Part shown: positions 45,949 through 53,532 of the stretch, piece by piece | Layout: each line of letters starts with the position of its first letter | Numbering within the stretch: position 1 is the first letter of the stretch | Origin: Haloimpatiens sp042688525 | GTDB taxonomy: Bacteria; Bacillota; Clostridia; Clostridiales; Clostridiaceae | Length of the DNA: 64,000 nt | Direction: 5' to 3' | Assembly: GCF_042688525.2 (NCBI RefSeq) | Contig: NZ_JBHWAB010000002.1 | Coordinates: 1 to 64,000, forward strand | Position numbers and translations under genes: made by a program | The notes under the pieces: model-generated | The model's input: only the letters and a program-made list of their open reading frames with translations | Databases searched by the model: none | Told to the model about the DNA's origin: nothing

Positions 45949-46719
45949 ATGGAATTATTAAAAATAAAATCTCTTTGTAAAACATATGGAAAGGGAAATG
46001 CAGAGGTTAAGGCACTTAAACCTACAGATCTTACTATAAATAAGGGAGAATTTGTAGCTATAGTAGGACCAAGCGGTTCTGGAAAAAGTACATTATTACA
46101 TTTAATGAGTACATTAGATAAGCCTACGGGCGGTGAAGTTATATTAGAAGGAAAAAGTATATTAAAACTTTCTGAAAATAAATTATCTGATGTTAGAAGA
46201 AAAAAATTTGGTTTTATATTTCAATCTTTTAATCTTATACCTGTACTTACAGCAGAAGAGAATATAAAACTTCCATTAGGTATAGATGGAGAAAAAATAG
46301 ATGAAGATTATGTTAATGAGCTAATAAGTCTTCTTGGTCTTGAAAAAAGAATAAATCATTATCCAAATGAACTTTCAGGTGGACAGCAGCAGAGAGTTGC
46401 TATAGCAAGAGCATTAGCTGGAAAACCTTCTATTATATTTGCAGATGAACCGACAGGAAATTTAGATAGCAAAACTACAGAAGAAGTGTTAAATATGCTT
46501 CAATTCTCTATAAGAAAATTCAATCAAACACTTATAATGATAACTCATGATAATAAGGTGGCATCTTATGCAGATAGAATAGTAACAATTATAGATGGAA
46601 ATATAACAAGTGATAAATTTAAGGATAGTATAAGGAAAGAAACTATAAAGAGTAATAAGTCAAAAAACATTATACAAGATAAAGAACAGATTCCTTTGCA
46701 AAAGAAGGTGGCTAATTAA
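45949..46719 (+). CDS. LolD-type ABC ATPase 2
   Basis: 256 residues from ATG 45949 (GGAGAG upstream). Walker A (GPSGSGKST), LSGGQQQR, IIFADEPTGNLD, MITHD. Paralogue of ATPase 1, with a longer basic tail. TAATG overlap with permease 2. Confidence 0.9.
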   Translation: MELLKIKSLCKTYGKGNAEVKALKPTDLTINKGEFVAIVGPSGSGKSTLLHLMSTLDKPTGGEVILEGKSILKLSENKLSDVRRKKFGFIFQSFNLIPVLTAEENIKLPLGIDGEKIDEDYVNELISLLGLEKRINHYPNELSGGQQQRVAIARALAGKPSIIFADEPTGNLDSKTTEEVLNMLQFSIRKFNQTLIMITHDNKVASYADRIVTIIDGNITSDKFKDSIRKETIKSNKSKNIIQDKEQIPLQKKVAN

Positions 46720-49202
46720 TGAAAGATTCAAAATTAATAATCAATTATATAAAGAAACAACCAAAACGTACATTATCCATAATAATAAGTATAATAATTG
46801 CAACTGCTCTAATTGTAACTATTGGCATAGTAAGTAGTAGTTTAAAGAAAAGTATTATAGAAAATGCAAGAAAAAATTATGGGGATGAATATGCAAGGTT
46901 TTCCTTTAAAGATAAAAGTATGATAAAAGATTTAAGAGATAGTAAGAAATTTAATAGAATAGGAGTTTCAGTTCCATATGGAACATTTCCCAGTGAAAAA
47001 AGTAATACATCAGTTAACATTGAAGCTTGGGATAAAGAAACTATAGATATTTTTAATATGGAACTTATTAAAGGTAAATATCCTGAAAAAAATAATGAGA
47101 TATGTATTGATGAATGGTTTTTGAAGGAAAATAATATACCATTAAAAATAGGTACAAAAATACCAATGAAAGTTTTAGCTACTATTGAGAATAATGGAAA
47201 ATACAAAGAGTATAAATTTGATAGTAATTTGACTCTTTCTGGTATACTTAAAATTCAACCAGGAGTTAAATACAGTGGTACATCTCAAGGAATAGTTAAT
47301 TTGGATACAGCTTTAGAAAACCTTCCTAAAGATTTCATTAAATATGGTGTTTTTGTAAAAACGCCAGATAAAGTAGGTATGAATAAAAGTCTTAGCATTA
47401 TTAAACATACTAAACAGGATTTAAATCTTGAAGATAAAGATGTTGAGATAAATTATGGACTTGTAGAGGTTTTAAAAAACGGGAATAAACCTAGTGTTCC
47501 AACAATATTATTTATACTTATAGTTGTTATTGCAGCTATTGCTGTAATATACAATATATTTAACATATCAATTCTTGATAGAATAAGAGATTATGGTATA
47601 TATCGTTGTTTAGGTTTTAGACCAAAAAAAATAAGAAAGTTAGTAATAAAGGAAGCTCTTTTAATGAGTTTAATTTCAATACCTCTTGGTATTTTAGTTG
47701 GGTATTTAATATCAACAGGAGTATATACAAAAGTATCTTCTTTAACAAATATTGAAAATTCTAAATTAACATTTTCATATAGTATTTTAATTGCAGCAGC
47801 TATTATTTCTTTAATAGGTGTATTTATATCTACATTAATTCCAGCCAAACATGCATCAAAAGTAGCTCCTTTAGAAGCTGTTACAAACACAAAATCTTCA
47901 TCCAATACTAATAAAATAAAAGATAAAAAATGGCATTCTATAATACAAAAATTCTTTGGTAATACTGGAAAACTGGCATATAAAAATTTATGGAGAAATA
48001 AAAAGAGAACCATAACTACTGTATTTTCCTTTGGTTTTAGCATAATTTTGTTTATAGTATTCACGTATTTTTTTAATCATTTTCCAATGTATGATCCTAG
48101 TAACAAGTTTACAAATGGGGAATATAAGTTAACTATGAGGAAAATGTGTTCTGATGAAAATGTTTATAGTGAAAGTGCTGCAAATAAAGCTAAGAGAATA
48201 CCAGGAGTTGAAAATATAATTCCTAAAAGATATAAGGAAGTAGGAGTTATCTTAGAAAAGAAAAATATGACAAAACAATTATTAGAATATCCGTACAGCA
48301 ATCTTAATAAAAAAGGAGATGAATATCATTTACATGGATTTTTAAATGGATATAATAAGGATAATTTTAAATCTCTTAATAAATATCTTGTAAAAGGGAA
48401 TTTAAATTCTTTTAATGAGGATAATGACATCATAATAAATAAAAGTGATTTTACAGATATGGTAAATTTAAATGTTGGTGAGAAAATAATAATAAGACGA
48501 TTCTATTATGAAAAAGAAGGGGATTCTGAGCCTAAGTATGAGGACAAGAAGTTTAAGATAAAAGCTATTGTTTCAGATATGCCTTTTGCTGTAAAGAAAA
48601 AAGGTAAGGGAATAGGTTTTATGATAGGAGAAAATTGTTTTAAAAATTTCATAAAAATTGATGGATATAGAGAAATAGATGTTAATGTAAGCAAGGATGC
48701 AGATAATGATTTTGTAAATAATAAGTTGAAGCAGATAGCTGATAGTAGTGAAAATGGTTTATGTATATCTTATTTTAATGAAATTGAGAGTATCGAGAAA
48801 TCAAGAAGAAATATATCTTTGTTAATGTATAGTTTTATAGGGTTCATAGCTCTTATAAGTATAGTTAATATAATAAATTCTATGAACACTAATATATTAG
48901 CTAGAACTAGTGAGTTTGGCACTTTAAGGGCTATAGGGCTTAACAAGGGTCACATAAAGAAGTTAGTGGTATTTGAGAGTACTTTTTATGGCATAATGAG
49001 TTCTATATTTGGAATTATAGTATCTATTATTGTCTGTATTGTTCTTTATAATGTGGTGGAAGGCATGAAGTCAGGTATACCTATAATTCCTATCATTGGA
49101 GCTCTTATTATGAGTGTATTAATATCTGTTTTGGCAAGTTTATTCCCACTTAGGAAGGTGGCTTCAATGAATATTATTGATTCCATCCGTGAAGTAGATT
49201 AG
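46719..49202 (+). CDS. MacB/FtsX-type ABC permease 2
   Basis: 827 residues, same plan as permease 1. First base of its ATG is the last of the ATPase stop. The two operons 42294-45466 and 45949-49202 are tandem duplicates. Their closeness to the peptide systems at 49.6-60 kb makes self-immunity or export for those peptides plausible, but no gene-level link is seen. Confidence 0.9.
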   Translation: MKDSKLIINYIKKQPKRTLSIIISIIIATALIVTIGIVSSSLKKSIIENARKNYGDEYARFSFKDKSMIKDLRDSKKFNRIGVSVPYGTFPSEKSNTSVNIEAWDKETIDIFNMELIKGKYPEKNNEICIDEWFLKENNIPLKIGTKIPMKVLATIENNGKYKEYKFDSNLTLSGILKIQPGVKYSGTSQGIVNLDTALENLPKDFIKYGVFVKTPDKVGMNKSLSIIKHTKQDLNLEDKDVEINYGLVEVLKNGNKPSVPTILFILIVVIAAIAVIYNIFNISILDRIRDYGIYRCLGFRPKKIRKLVIKEALLMSLISIPLGILVGYLISTGVYTKVSSLTNIENSKLTFSYSILIAAAIISLIGVFISTLIPAKHASKVAPLEAVTNTKSSSNTNKIKDKKWHSIIQKFFGNTGKLAYKNLWRNKKRTITTVFSFGFSIILFIVFTYFFNHFPMYDPSNKFTNGEYKLTMRKMCSDENVYSESAANKAKRIPGVENIIPKRYKEVGVILEKKNMTKQLLEYPYSNLNKKGDEYHLHGFLNGYNKDNFKSLNKYLVKGNLNSFNEDNDIIINKSDFTDMVNLNVGEKIIIRRFYYEKEGDSEPKYEDKKFKIKAIVSDMPFAVKKKGKGIGFMIGENCFKNFIKIDGYREIDVNVSKDADNDFVNNKLKQIADSSENGLCISYFNEIESIEKSRRNISLLMYSFIGFIALISIVNIINSMNTNILARTSEFGTLRAIGLNKGHIKKLVVFESTFYGIMSSIFGIIVSIIVCIVLYNVVEGMKSGIPIIPIIGALIMSVLISVLASLFPLRKVASMNIIDSIREVD

Positions 49203-49253
49203 GAAGGACAATGCTTTGGAGGCTTATAAGGTTTCTCAGCCATAAGTGTATGA

Positions 49254-49515
49254 AGTCAGTAAATAAAAAAGTGTATAAGAATAGGAATCCTTCACTCCCA
49301 TAACGGGCTCTAAGCCTTACTCATATTGAAAAAAGATTTTTAAATTAATATTCCAAAGGAATTAGTAATTTAAAAATGACTTTTTTCAAATTCGTAAGGC
49401 TAAGAGCATGTAGATGTTGTTCAAAGATTCCTATTCTTATATTTTTTTATTTACTGGCAATATACAAAACCTGTGAAGTAAATATTTATATAGTGTTAGA
49501 AATCGTGTCATTTTA
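49254..49515. repeat. diverged palindromic repeat (outer-family type)
   Basis: The centre (AAGCCTTACTCATATTGAAAAAAGATTTTTAAATTAATATTCC and its mirror) is that of the MITE family. The outer arms are of the second type seen at 7.1-7.8 kb (GTGTATAAGAATAGGAATCCTTCA / TTCAAAGATTCCTATTCTTATA). The gap 49203-49661 holds no gene. Confidence 0.65.
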
Positions 49516-49661
49516 ATAACAAGTTCTAAGGTTTTTTACACAAGCATATATTTGTCTATATATTTAAAATAAAGTAATATAATGATATAATTTAAAATAA
49601 GAGTAAAATATTGTATAAGATAATAGATATATTAATTTAATTCAGAAAGGTGGAGCTAAGT

Positions 49662-49925
49662 ATGGGTATATTAAGTAATTTTATAACTATAGCAACTTTT
49701 GGATTATTAGGTATACATATAGGATCTAAAAAGTCTGGTAAACATAAATTTTATAGTGATTTAATATTTATTTGTTTAGGTGTATTGTCTTTGTATATAG
49801 GAATACATACGAATTTAATTAATATTTTTGGATTTAAAATTAAGTTAAATATTATGTTGTCTTCAATTTTTATTGGGTTAGTTATAGGAAGAAATTTACG
49901 TTTATATAGAAAAGTAGTTGCTTAA
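49662..49925 (+). CDS. small membrane protein beside the peptide cluster
   Basis: 87 residues from ATG 49662 (AGAAAGGTGGAG site); three membrane helices (NFITIATFGLLGIHIG, FIFICLGVLSLYIGIH-like, IMLSSIFIGLVIG). No family recognised. It lies directly before the RRNPP regulator, facing it, so a role in immunity is possible but unproven. Confidence 0.65.
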   Translation: MGILSNFITIATFGLLGIHIGSKKSGKHKFYSDLIFICLGVLSLYIGIHTNLINIFGFKIKLNIMLSSIFIGLVIGRNLRLYRKVVA

Positions 49926-49948
49926 TTTAATAAGAGTTAAAAATTCTA

Positions 49949-49976
49949 AAGGCTCTCTGTATGTGCAGAGAGCCTT
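49949..49976. terminator. bidirectional terminator
   Basis: AAGGCTCTCTG (49949-49959) pairs exactly with CAGAGAGCCTT (49966-49976). Confidence 0.9.
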
Positions 49977-49992
49977 AAAATTTTCTACTGTA

Positions 49993-51312
49993 TTAAAGCT
50001 TTTCTTTTATAAAATGAATTATATTACTAATAGTTTCTCTATCATTTATACGATTATAGTATTCAATAAATTGAAAAATTAAAGTATTATTTTCAGGTAG
50101 TAATTTAAGAGATATTATTTCAAGCAATTGATTTTTTAAATTGTCTAGTTCATCTACATTACTGTCATTTACAGCTATCTTTAAAAGATTTTCCATAGAA
50201 GAGTTTATAATTGATATTTGTTTATATTTTTTTGCTTTATTTAAAGCTTCATTAAAATATTGTTTACTCATTTTAAAGTTTTTTATAGTATATAATCCTA
50301 ACCCAATATCATTATATATTTCACAACAATATTTTTTTTCATCCATCTCTTTATATTCCTTTAAAAGAGGAAGACTTTTATCTATATATTTTTTAATGTT
50401 TCTACTATCATTCATTTCAATATACAATTCAATTGTATTACATAGTACAACAAGAGACATTTCTATATCATTTTTATTTAAAATTAATATTTCATTATGG
50501 ATTTGTAATGCTTCAACGTAAAACCCTTTTTCTTTTAAGCAGTTAGCTTTTAAGATTAAGATGTTTATTTTTTCAATAGGTTCATAAATTAATTTATCCT
50601 TGAAAGTATGTTCTATCTGTTCTATTTCTTTTAGGGCAAAAGTATAATTTTTTAGATTCTTGTAGGCTATTATATTATTAAATTTAATTTTATATTTTAT
50701 GTCTTCAGGAATATTATCCATGTATATATAAGCTAATCTGTTGAAATCTAAAGTTTCCTTAAATCTTTTCAAATTATTACAACAATAAGTAATATCAATA
50801 ATAAGTTCTATTAATTCAGAATTATTAAAGCTATTGGTATAGCTTTCAAAAGCCATTATAAAATAGGTATAAGCTTTATAAAAATTATATGATTTTTTAA
50901 ATATTTCACCGAGCTTTGTGTATATTATGATTTTTTCTTCTTTCAATTTATATTTGTTAAGTATTTTTTGTATTTCATCTACAGTTTCCTGATATTTATC
51001 TTCAAATACCTTTTCAGGGGTAGAATCTAAAAATACAATGAATTTTTCACATATTGATTTTCCTTGACATTGAGCAGATTTGAGTAAGTACTCTAGAGTA
51101 ATATCACATTTAATAGATTTTTTTTCACATATTTTATGTATATTTTCTATTAAAATTTCAGCCGTATTTTTTGTAAGTCCAGTTTTATCAGTTTCAAGCA
51201 TACTTATCATATTTCTTGTGAGTTTATCTCCACTTAACTCGTATTGTTTTATTTTATATTGTTTTCTTATTTTTTTTAATTTTTCTCCACAAGTGATTAT
51301 TTTAGTATCCAT
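49993..51312 (-). CDS. RRNPP-type TPR quorum-sensing regulator
   Basis: 439 residues. Residues 8-65 are an XRE helix-turn-helix (EKLKKIRKQYKIKQYELSGDKLTRNMISMLETDKTGLT). Residues about 120-435 are a chain of tetratricopeptide-type helical pairs (KLGEIFKKSYNFYKAYTYFIMAF, LKANCLKEKGFYVEALQIHNE, IYNDIGLGLYTIKNFKMSKQYFNEAL). This is the PlcR/Rgg/QssR plan: a cytoplasmic receptor that binds a re-imported peptide and changes its DNA binding. It is divergent from a small secreted peptide gene; the gap holds a palindrome that carries both promoters. Confidence 0.85.
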   Translation of the reverse strand: MDTKIITCGEKLKKIRKQYKIKQYELSGDKLTRNMISMLETDKTGLTKNTAEILIENIHKICEKKSIKCDITLEYLLKSAQCQGKSICEKFIVFLDSTPEKVFEDKYQETVDEIQKILNKYKLKEEKIIIYTKLGEIFKKSYNFYKAYTYFIMAFESYTNSFNNSELIELIIDITYCCNNLKRFKETLDFNRLAYIYMDNIPEDIKYKIKFNNIIAYKNLKNYTFALKEIEQIEHTFKDKLIYEPIEKINILILKANCLKEKGFYVEALQIHNEILILNKNDIEMSLVVLCNTIELYIEMNDSRNIKKYIDKSLPLLKEYKEMDEKKYCCEIYNDIGLGLYTIKNFKMSKQYFNEALNKAKKYKQISIINSSMENLLKIAVNDSNVDELDNLKNQLLEIISLKLLPENNTLIFQFIEYYNRINDRETISNIIHFIKEKL

Positions 51313-51344
51313 AAAAAATTCTCCTTATTTGTATATTGATGTTT

Positions 51345-51416
51345 AATTATATTGTACTAAAAATTTATTAAAAGTAAATAAAATAACTTTACTTTTATAT
51401 AAATAAGATATATAAT
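51345..51416. promoter_or_regulatory. divergent promoters sharing operator palindrome (site A)
   Basis: Palindrome AAAGTAAA (51371-51378) N9 TTTACTTT (51388-51395). Rightward: -35 TTTACT (51388-51393), 17-bp spacer, -10 TATAAT (51411-51416). Leftward: -35 TTTACT on the minus strand (51378-51373), 17-bp spacer, -10 TACAAT (51355-51350). Each arm thus supplies one -35, so a bound dimer would control both the regulator and the pro-peptide gene. Confidence 0.8.
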
Positions 51417-51528
51417 GAATTTGAATTAGAAAATTTTTACAAAAATATTATAATTTATAATTAGACAGGAAGTTAATTAATTTAATTATATTTTGTGCTT
51501 TAAGCACGGAGAAAGGATGAGTGTTATT

Positions 51529-51705
51529 ATGAAAAAGATAGTAAAAATTATAGGATTAACATTATCGTTAATGCTTGTCTTAAATACTGGGGTAAAAATA
51601 GTTAGTGCAAAAACTATAAATAAAAAATCAACAAATACGTTTAAAAATCAAATTCAATTACAAAGTATGTGCAGTACTATTGATCCTGATAGTAAAGGAA
51701 AATAA
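51529..51705 (+). CDS. secreted pro-peptide of RRNPP system
   Basis: 58 residues from ATG 51529 (AAGGATGAG 7 bases before). Signal peptide (KKIVKIIGLTLSLMLVLNTGVKIVSA, given in two parts: a basic start and a hydrophobic core) with cleavage after VSA. Mature part is KTINKKSTNTFKNQ and then IQLQSMCSTIDPDSKGK. Small secreted peptides divergent from an RRNPP regulator are its cognate signal precursors (as PapR for PlcR); the active peptide probably comes from the C-terminal 5-10 residues. Confidence 0.7.
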   Translation: MKKIVKIIGLTLSLMLVLNTGVKIVSAKTINKKSTNTFKNQIQLQSMCSTIDPDSKGK

Positions 51706-51803
51706 ACAAGAAATACTATTTATACAATAATTAAAAGTTAGATAAATCCATGTTTATATAATTGTGAAAGTAACTAATTAAAATATTAAAAGGAGGTGAA
51801 ATT

Positions 51804-51914
51804 ATGAAATTTATAGCAGAAAAAAAATCAGAAAAGAATGCTAACAATGCCGTTCTTTGTTATAATACTAAAGGTCAAATACTTAAACCACAAAATGGTA
51901 AAACTGTTTTATAG
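51804..51914 (+). CDS. YcaO-associated precursor peptide 1
   Basis: 36 residues with AGGAGGTGAAATT before ATG. Starts MKFIAEKKSEKNANNAV, Cys19, ends NGKTVL. First of four paralogues with the same N-terminal MKFI[ATS][ED] and C-terminal G-[KE]-[TA]-[VI]-L. Probably transcribed with the pro-peptide gene from site A, since no promoter of the repeated kind lies directly before it. The short conserved start would be the leader bound by the YcaO enzyme, and the end a recognition or core motif. No signal peptide. Confidence 0.8.
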   Translation: MKFIAEKKSEKNANNAVLCYNTKGQILKPQNGKTVL

Positions 51915-51920
51915 AATTTT

Positions 51921-51955
51921 AAAGGATACGCTTTAATTTTGCGTGTCTTTTTTTA
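51921..51955 (+). terminator. terminator after precursor 1
   Basis: GATACGC (51925-51931) pairs with GCGTGTC (51941-51947), with a TTTAATTTT loop and a T run after. Same hairpin follows precursors 2-4. Confidence 0.85.
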
Positions 51956-52206
51956 TACATAATATTTGCAAAGGAACTAATTTTAAAGAATCAAAATTGG
52001 TTAATCAATATTTTAAATAAATGTTTAATATTTTTATTTGATTATAAATTTTATATCTATATTTACATTTAAGTATATCATTATAAAGGTAAAGTTAAAT
52101 TCTTTGTTTTTATAATATAAAAACATATATATATCATGATAAGGAAGCTTTATATGAATTGATAAAATTATAGATAAATTCAAATTAGAATTATTAAAAA
52201 AATAAA

Positions 52207-52230
52207 AAAGTAAAAATTATTTTTTACTTC
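52207..52230 (+). promoter_or_regulatory. degenerate operator palindrome (site B)
   Basis: AAAGTAAA (52207-52214) N8 TTTACTTC (52223-52230): one base shorter in the gap and one mismatch. No TATAAT at the usual 17-bp distance, so precursor 2 may be weakly or differently expressed. Confidence 0.55.
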
Positions 52231-52322
52231 TATAAAAAAGATTAATCTCATATATTAAAGAGAAACTAATGCTTATAGAGTTTTATAAGCGATTAATAAC
52301 ATATGGAAAGCGAGGTGAAATT

Positions 52323-52436
52323 ATGAAATTTATAGCAGAAAAAAAACAACAAAATAGTACTAATAATGCTGTACGTTGTGAGCATGACCATGTCTATAGA
52401 ACATTTTCAACAAAAACTGGTGAAGCTATTCTATAA
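52323..52436 (+). CDS. YcaO-associated precursor peptide 2
   Basis: 37 residues, GCGAGGTGAAATT before ATG. Starts MKFIAEKKQQNSTNNAV, Cys19, His-rich middle (CEHDHVYRTF), ends TGEAIL. Preceded by leader hairpin GCTTATA/TATAAGC at 52271-52290. Confidence 0.8.
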   Translation: MKFIAEKKQQNSTNNAVRCEHDHVYRTFSTKTGEAIL

Positions 52437-52474
52437 AATTTAAAGAATGCGCGAGGTTAAAATGTTTATTTCAT

Positions 52475-52503
52475 GAGATACGTTTTAATTTTGCGTATTT
52501 TTT
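52475..52503 (+). terminator. terminator after precursor 2
   Basis: GATACG..TTTTAATTTTG..CGTATTTTTT; stem ATACG/CGTAT around 52478-52498. Confidence 0.75.
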
Positions 52504-52538
52504 ATATATAACAATTGATTAATTATACTAGTGCAAAA

Positions 52539-52584
52539 AAAGTAAATAAAAATTATTTACTTTAATAAAAAAACAAGATATAAT
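52539..52584 (+). promoter_or_regulatory. operator and promoter of precursor 3 (site C)
   Basis: AAAGTAAA (52539-52546) N9 TTTACTTT (52556-52563). -35 TTTACT (52556-52561), 17-bp spacer, -10 TATAAT (52579-52584). Same geometry as site A. Confidence 0.8.
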
Positions 52585-52589
52585 GGATT

Positions 52590-52829
52590 TGTAATAGAAA
52601 TATTTTACATATATATATATAACTAGAAAATATCAAGAAGATTTTTGGATTTAGTTATATGAAGCTTAGAATTTGTTGTCCAGTATGGAAGTACTATTTA
52701 ACTAACATCAAAAGAAAAAGTTTTAGCGTGATAGATACTGGATAAATTTTAATAATTTAAAAGTTGGTAAATCAATGCTTACAGGCTTCTGTAAGTGACT
52801 AATTAAAGAAGAGAAAGTGAGGTGAAATT
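52590..52829 (+). other. long structured leader of precursor 3
   Basis: From -10 to ATG is 246 bases, exactly as for precursor 4. It contains a distant pairing TCCAGTA / TACTGGA (52679 and 52735 areas) and the hairpin GCTTACAG GCTT CTGTAAGT (52777-52796) about 35 bases before ATG. Confidence 0.6.
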
Positions 52830-52940
52830 ATGAAATTTATAACAGAACAAAAACAACCAAAAAGCACACATAAGGATGCACTTTATAGCAATATTCAAAG
52901 ATTAGATATTAAAACAAAATATGGTGAAACTGTTTTATAA
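52830..52940 (+). CDS. YcaO-associated precursor peptide 3
   Basis: 36 residues, GTGAGGTGAAATT before ATG. Starts MKFITEQKQPKSTHKDAL; the position of Cys19 is Tyr here, so it has no Cys at all; ends YGETVL. The lack of Cys means that if Cys is the modified residue this copy is different; the only strictly conserved parts of all four are MKFI and the G-x-x-x-L end. Confidence 0.8.
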   Translation: MKFITEQKQPKSTHKDALYSNIQRLDIKTKYGETVL

Positions 52941-52979
52941 AATTTAAAGAATGCGTGAAGTTAAAGTGTTTAATTTATA

Positions 52980-53010
52980 AGATACATTTTAATTTTGCGT
53001 ATCTTTTTTA
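52980..53010 (+). terminator. terminator after precursor 3
   Basis: AGATAC..ATTTTAATTTTGC..GTATCTTTTTT: stem AGATAC (52980-52985) / GTATCT (52999-53004). Confidence 0.85.
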
Positions 53011-53040
53011 TATAACAATTATTTAACTATATTAGTACAA

Positions 53041-53086
53041 AAAGTAAATAAAAACTCTTTACTTTAATAAAAAAACAAGATATAAT
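53041..53086 (+). promoter_or_regulatory. operator and promoter of precursor 4 (site D)
   Basis: AAAGTAAA (53041-53048) N9 TTTACTTT (53058-53065). -35 TTTACT (53058-53063), 17-bp spacer, -10 TATAAT (53081-53086). Same geometry as sites A and C. Confidence 0.8.
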
Positions 53087-53091
53087 GAATT

Positions 53092-53331
53092 TGTAATAGA
53101 AATATTTTACATAAATATATAAAACTAGAAAATACGAAGAAGATTTTGGATTTAGTTATATGAAGCTTAGAATTTGTTGTCCAGTGTCTAAGTACTGATT
53201 AACTGACCTTAAAAGGGAAAGTTTTAGGGTGATAGATACTGGATAAATTCTAATAATTTAAAAGTTGGGTAGAGAAATGCTTACAGGTTTCTGTAAGCGA
53301 CTAATTAAAGAATAGAAAGTGAGGTGAAATT
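53092..53331 (+). other. long structured leader of precursor 4
   Basis: Near copy of the precursor 3 leader, same 246-base length from -10 to ATG. Hairpin GCTTACAG GTTT CTGTAAGC at 53279-53298; distant pairing CCAGTGTC / GATACTGG. Confidence 0.6.
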
Positions 53332-53445
53332 ATGAAATTTATATCAGACAAAAATGGATTAAAAAAGAATAATGCAGCTGCTGCTTGTAATAGTAGTATG
53401 ACAAAAAATTTAAATACATCTAAAAATGGTAAAACTGTTTTATAA
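53332..53445 (+). CDS. YcaO-associated precursor peptide 4
   Basis: 37 residues, GTGAGGTGAAATT before ATG. Starts MKFISDKNGLKKNNAAAAC (Cys19), ends KNGKTVL. Closest to the YcaO gene, separated from it by a terminator hairpin, so enzyme expression would depend on read-through. Confidence 0.8.
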   Translation: MKFISDKNGLKKNNAAAACNSSMTKNLNTSKNGKTVL

Positions 53446-53454
53446 AATTTAAAA

Positions 53455-53485
53455 GGATACGCTTATTTTGCGTATCTTTTTTTGA
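53455..53485 (+). terminator. terminator/attenuator between precursor 4 and ycaO
   Basis: GATACGC TTATTTT GCGTATC (53456-53476) followed by seven T. No other promoter is seen before ycaO, so partial read-through would set the precursor-to-enzyme ratio. Confidence 0.8.
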
Positions 53486-53532
53486 AGTATATAGCAATTA
53501 CAATATCATAAATTTTGAAGAGGTGAAAGAAA

